Shown piece by piece: positions 63,801 to 64,000 of a DNA stretch of 64,000 nt (position 1 is its first letter; each line of letters begins with the position of its first letter). The stretch is from Chlorocebus sabaeus. Its lineage: Eukaryota; Chordata; Mammalia; Primates; Cercopithecidae. The notes under the pieces were generated by a model. The model was not told the origin of the DNA, ran no database searches, and saw nothing but the letters and a program-made list of their open reading frames with translations. A program made the position numbers and the translations under genes. Where the stretch lies: the NCBI RefSeq assembly GCF_047675955.1, contig NW_027328070.1, forward strand, positions 1 through 64,000. The letters are read 5' to 3'.

Positions 63801-63972
63801 CTGATAATAGACCTCACCCAGTTACAGCTTTCCCCTCAAGAAGTCTTTCACAAAGACTGTTCTTGTGTAATTTGCAAAGTGATATTTGGAAGACCATAGA
63901 GGGCTATGTTGAAAAAGGAAATATAGTAAGATAAAATCCGAAAAGAAGCTTTCTGAGAAACTGCTTTGTGTT
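63801..63972 (+). repeat. Hybrid monomer W/D (jump back in HOR order)
   Basis: W head (GATAATAGACCTCACCC) then D body (CCCCTCAAGAAGTC, TTTCACAAAGACTG, TTGTGTAATTTGC, GGAAGACCATAG). The switch lies at about 63820-63836, in GTTACAGCTTTCCC shared by both parents. Unlike the other hybrids it moves backward in the HOR order, so it marks a duplication junction rather than a deletion. Confidence 0.86.
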
Positions 63973-64000
63973 CTGTTAATTCATCTCAAAGTGTCACAGA

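Larger units (their letters stand above)
1..64000 (+). repeat. Alpha satellite (alphoid) array, Old World monkey type, about 373 head-to-tail monomers
   Basis: Seen: every ~171 bp the same frame recurs, with AAGCTTTCTGAGAAAC, then CAGAGTTACAGCTTTCCC, CTTTCGCTAAGACTG, GGAATTTGCAAAGTGATATT, GAAGCCCATAGAGGGCTATG and GTGAAAAAGGAAATATC. There is no interruption, inversion or foreign insertion from the first to the last base. Known: alpha satellite is the ~171-bp primate centromere repeat, and the HindIII-delimited form with this wording matches my memory of the African green monkey ~172-bp satellite. Inference: cercopithecid centromeric or pericentromeric DNA. Great-ape alpha satellite shares the framework (GATATTTGGA, GGAAATATCTTC, CAGAGTTGAAC) but differs at many fixed positions. 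The array carries at least 35 distinguishable monomer types in ordered higher-order repeats rather than the dimers usually described for macaque and baboon. Chromosome and species are not determinable here. Confidence 0.96.
61744..64000 (+). repeat. HOR unit 18: rearranged unit cut by the window end
   Basis: Order: A B C, D/N hybrid, O P Q R S T U V, W/D hybrid, then the first bases of E (CTCAAAGTGTCACAGA). It begins as a second copy of the 21-mer, with shared variants such as AATTCACCTTACAG and CCTTTGGCTAAG in C. At W it jumps back to D, so a second D-E stretch starts within the same unit. It has at least 13 monomers. Confidence 0.86.

Noticed and set aside
1..64000. Regular repeats resembling a CRISPR array
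   Set aside because: The period is about 171 bp with no alternation of short repeats and unique spacers. Every base belongs to a monomer.
1..64000. Human or great-ape alpha satellite
   Set aside because: The fixed positions differ throughout (GTTACAGCTTTCCCCTCAAG rather than GTTGAACCTTCC, CATAGAGGGCTATGG rather than TTGAGGCCTATGG). They agree with the Old World monkey HindIII satellite as I recall it. No CENP-B boxes seen.
1..64000. Transposable elements, promoters, terminators or RNA genes between monomers
   Set aside because: No position falls outside the monomer frame, so there is no room for inserted elements. AT-rich motifs such as TTAAAAAC recur in every monomer and are not specific signals.
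52814..64000. Hybrid junctions as assembly artefacts
   Set aside because: Not excluded, but the D/N and U/V junctions are each seen in more than one unit with separate private substitutions, which argues for real descent. The single-copy junctions (F/N, U/GG, W/D) remain open to this explanation.

Overview
The whole 64-kb window is one uninterrupted, head-to-tail array of alpha satellite (alphoid) DNA, all in the same orientation on the + strand. I count about 373 monomers of roughly 171 bp. I find no genes, transposon insertions, inversions, RNA genes or non-satellite sequence. The monomers share a frame: a HindIII-type AAGCTTTCTGAGAAAC start, then TGTGTTCTGTTAATTCATC, CAGAGTTACAGCTTTCCC, CTTTCGCTAAGACTG, GGAATTTGCAAAGTGATATT, GAAGCCCATAGAGGGCTATG and GTGAAAAAGGAAATATCTTC. 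From memory this is very close to the ~172-bp HindIII alpha satellite of African green monkey and clearly different from great-ape alpha satellite. The source is therefore most likely the centromere of an Old World monkey (Cercopithecidae). Species and chromosome cannot be read from the sequence.

The interesting content is the higher-order repeat (HOR) architecture. I named the monomer types by private variants: A-U, V-Y, AA-GG, HH, II and JJ, with primed letters for close variants and Z for one hybrid. Monomer A has TTCAGTTAGTTCC where other types have TTCTGTTAATTCA, so it serves as a phase mark. It occurs at 16, 2072, 4129, 8241, 9610, 11674, 18177, 20233, 27768, 29824, 31880, 37195, 42512, 47663, 52814, 54875, 58140 and 61744. 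The resulting units hold 12, 12, 24, 8, 12, 38, 12, 44, 12, 12, 31, 31, 30, 30, 12, 19, 21 and at least 13 monomers.

Left half (1-31879): an alternating super-array in which a 12-mer (A-L) is followed by a much longer unit (24+8, 38 or 44 monomers). Super-periods are about 9.59, 8.57 and 9.59 kb. The 38- and 44-mers carry monomers absent elsewhere (BB-FF and HH-II-G'). The 44-mer contains a six-monomer duplication whose two copies come from two different HOR haplotypes.

Right half (31880-64000): a more regular 31/31/30/30-mer array without BB-FF and HH-II. It passes into progressively rearranged units (12*, 19, 21, partial) built by deletions between non-equivalent monomers. Almost every change of unit size can be traced to one hybrid monomer whose 5' part matches one type and 3' part another, as expected from in-register unequal exchange between paralogous monomers.

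Nothing here acts as a gene set. The array's plausible function is as centromeric or pericentromeric chromatin substrate. I saw no canonical CENP-B box. One monomer family (H') carries a perfect 7-bp dyad. The short open frames, about one monomer long, are by-products of the repeat and are not annotated as genes. All type assignments and junctions were made by eye from marker variants, without alignment software.
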